Of a stretch of 64,000 nt of DNA, positions 62,476-64,000 are shown piece by piece. Where the stretch lies: NCBI GenBank assembly GCA_036389455.1, contig DASVPW010000091.1, positions 1 through 64,000 of the forward strand, written 5' to 3'. Position numbers and translations under genes: made by a program. Source of the stretch: JAJKJG01 sp036389455 (GTDB lineage: Bacteria > Pseudomonadota > Alphaproteobacteria > Rhizobiales > Beijerinckiaceae). The notes beneath the pieces were generated by a model. That model was not told the DNA's origin. It searched no databases and worked only from the letters and a program-made list of their open reading frames with translations. The first letter of the stretch is position 1; each line of letters opens with the position of its first letter.

Positions 62476-62531
62476 GGGGTTACGCCTATCCGGAGAGGGC
62501 TCTACCCGGGTCGCGCTCCGCGCGGCTCGGC
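62430..62531. repeat. Palindromic repeat cluster at the end of the molybdopterin subunit gene
   Basis: ACCTCTCCCGGAGGCAGGGG, CGACTCGCCGAAGGCGAGCGGG, CCGGAGAGGG and CGCGCTCCGCGCG in order. These are the same building blocks as the composite at 13106, here covering the stop codon (62473-62475) and continuing downstream. Confidence 0.65.
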
Positions 62532-62865
62532 CGCCCCAGTGAGACGCCGCCCGGGGCAGTTGGACGCCCGGCGGAGGTCTGTGGGCCGAAGATAGCGCCG
62601 GGACCCCTCAAGCGAAGGTCAATCCCGGGGAGCGAGGGTAGCCAGCCCACTAGGCGATTCCTGCCGCTTGCAGCGCACGGAAGGTAGCATGCCTCGCGAA
62701 TTGTGAAATCGGGACGCTCGGTTCGCCGAACTACGACATTGGCCGCCTGATTAGGACAGCACGGGACGTTGGGTTCTTTCGTGAATTGTACGGGCCGACC
62801 TTCCCGCCGGCTCCGCATCGTGCTTCATTTCGGGCGGAGCAGGTCCGCTCTGGCGGGAGGTGCTC
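62532..62865. other. Intergenic region before the ABC_sub_bind genes
   Basis: 334 bp without a recognised gene. The likely promoter of the following pair is here. Confidence 0.4.
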
Positions 62866-63840
62866 ATGAGGCGACGGGAGTTCCTCGCGGGGCTCGGCGG
62901 CGCGGCCGTATCTCCGCTGCGCGCCGGCGCACAGCAACAGGTCGCCCGCCGCCCGCGTCTGGGCATCCTTCTCTACAGCACGCCGCAAGGGGACCCGAAC
63001 CTCGTGTCGTTCCTGCGCGCGCTCGGCGAGTTCGGCTACGTGGACGGCCAGAGCATCGCCATCGAATACCGATATGGGGAGGGTCGACCAGAACGCCTTC
63101 CGGATCTCGCCGCAGAGTTGGTGCGCCTCGAACCTGATTTGTTGTTCAGTCTTGGCGGCGACGTCAGCGTCCCGACCGTCCGGGCGACATCGAGATTCCC
63201 GATCTTGTTCGCATCGAGCGCCGACCCCGTGCAGCTCGGGCTCGTGACGAGCCTTGCCCGGCCTGGTGGGAACGCGACAGGTGTCAGCTTCCTGCTGGAC
63301 GACCTCGCCTCGAAGCGCCTGGAATTTCTTAAAGAGGCGGCCCCGCGTACATCCCATGTGGCGTTCGTCTGGAATCCGGATCATCCCGACCCCGAGTTGC
63401 TCGAGGCCGAGCGGGCAGCCGCCAAACTGGGCGTCGCCTTGCAGCGGCTGCCGGTTCGTCGGCCGGACGACATCGACGGAGCCTTGCGCGCGGCGAGCAC
63501 GGAGGGCGCCGATGCCCTCTACATCGTGTCGTCACGCCTGACGGTGCGCGAGCTTCCCAGGTTCGTGAGCTTCGCCTCGGAAGGCCGCATCCCACTGGCT
63601 GGGGGCTGGGGAGCATGGGCGCGGGAAGGCGGCCTGTTGTCCTACGGCCCCAACCTCAACGACATGATGCGATCCGCCGCGGGCTACGCCGACCGTATCC
63701 TCAAGGGCGCCAAGCCCGCCGACCTTCCGGTGCAGCAGCCGACGAGGTTCGAGCTCGTCATGAACCTCAAGACCGCGGCAGCGCTCGGCATCGCCATATC
63801 GCCGGCCCTCGTTGCTCGCGCTGACGAGGTTCTCGAATGA
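62866..63840 (+). CDS. ABC transporter substrate-binding protein (ABC_sub_bind, PF04392-type)
   Basis: 324 aa. ATG at 62866 with GGGAGG 6 nt before. Twin-arginine-like signal (RRREFLAGLGGAAVS). The mature protein has RPRLGILLYSTPQGDPNLVSFLRALGEFGYVDGQSIAIEYRYGEGRPERLPDLAAELVRLEPDLLF, the standard opening of this Hyphomicrobiales-rich family, and ends FELVMNLKTAAALGIAISPALVARADEVLE. Ligand unknown; related to tryptophan/tyrosine-type TrpX binders. Its stop overlaps the start of a second copy (ATGA). Confidence 0.9.
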   Translation: MRRREFLAGLGGAAVSPLRAGAQQQVARRPRLGILLYSTPQGDPNLVSFLRALGEFGYVDGQSIAIEYRYGEGRPERLPDLAAELVRLEPDLLFSLGGDVSVPTVRATSRFPILFASSADPVQLGLVTSLARPGGNATGVSFLLDDLASKRLEFLKEAAPRTSHVAFVWNPDHPDPELLEAERAAAKLGVALQRLPVRRPDDIDGALRAASTEGADALYIVSSRLTVRELPRFVSFASEGRIPLAGGWGAWAREGGLLSYGPNLNDMMRSAAGYADRILKGAKPADLPVQQPTRFELVMNLKTAAALGIAISPALVARADEVLE

Positions 63841-64000
63841 AACGGCGGGAGTTCATCGCGCTGATTGGCGGCGGGGCGGCGAGTCTCACCAATTCGGCTC
63901 GGGCACAGCGCCGACCGGTGATCGCCATCCTCGATCCCGGCCTTCCGCAGCAGTTTGCTTCATTTTTCAGCGCGATGGAGGAATTAGGTTATCGCGATGG
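63837..64000 (+). CDS. Second ABC_sub_bind substrate-binding protein (partial, runs off the window)
   Basis: 54 codons visible: MKRREFIALIGGGAASLTNS signal with twin Arg, cleavage after ARA, then RPVIAILDPGLPQQFASFFSAMEELGYRDG. It is a tandem paralogue of the preceding gene, coupled by ATGA. Confidence 0.88.
   Translation, partial: MKRREFIALIGGGAASLTNSARAQRRPVIAILDPGLPQQFASFFSAMEELGYRD

Overview
The window is about 64 kb of high-GC DNA from an alphaproteobacterium, most likely of the order Hyphomicrobiales (Rhizobiales). The signs are the ATGA-coupled metX-metW pair, the aroK-aroB-CNNM/CorC cluster beside xerD, a ROSE-type RNA thermometer before a small heat-shock gene, an HWE-family histidine kinase, and the initiator tRNA placed after 5S rRNA. 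I cannot name the genus from sequence alone.

Layout. 0-0.4 kb: end of an rRNA operon (5S, tRNA-fMet, terminators). 0.6-36.9 kb: chromosomal backbone. It holds small secreted proteins, putA, an ABC solute-binding protein with an acyl-CoA synthetase, a five-gene envelope-stress-like cluster (8.4-11.8 kb), an acyltransferase, a YeeE/YedE transporter, CNNM/CorC-aroB-aroK, xerD, hsp20 with its thermometer, a GNAT gene with metW-metX, chorismate mutase, small exported proteins and a PspA homologue. From 27 to 37 kb lies a looser set of metabolic genes: HxlR regulator, haloperoxidase-like protein, nitroreductase, HIBADH-family dehydrogenase, two serine hydrolases, GST, PLP aminotransferase and a Bug-type binding protein.

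37-55.9 kb: an accessory island, bracketed by two copies of a roughly 215-bp direct repeat. The right copy abuts the 3' end of tRNA-Ser(GGA). Inside are a GMC oxidoreductase fused to a DUF1080 (3-keto-glycoside hydrolase-type) domain with a GT4 glycosyltransferase, a 2.3-kb graveyard of broken genes (superoxide dismutase, ParB/methyltransferase, MoSto-like amino-acid kinase, IS5 transposases), and then a compact eight-gene plus-strand operon (43.7-52.6 kb). This operon starts behind a perfect sigma-54 promoter. It encodes a NitT/TauT/ThiY-type ABC transporter (binding protein, permease, ATPase), a histidine-kinase-like protein with a degenerate ATP-binding domain, a sigma-54 activator with a divergent receiver domain, a two-helix membrane protein, a short-form ThiC paralogue with the CX2CX4C cluster motif, and a histidine-phosphatase-fold protein whose RHG motif is altered. 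I infer a self-regulated transport and heterocycle-synthesis (pyrimidine or benzimidazole) system. It is the best candidate in the window for something undescribed. Two unrecognised genes close the island, one of them strikingly AT-rich.

56-64 kb: backbone resumes with a small membrane protein, msrA, a PAS/HWE kinase, a TerC protein, a molybdopterin hydroxylase large subunit and two tandem ABC_sub_bind proteins, the last cut by the window end. Short palindromic repeats of a CTCTCCC...GGGAGAG type recur along the backbone, and two sit inside coding sequence (the putA linker and the metW N-terminus).
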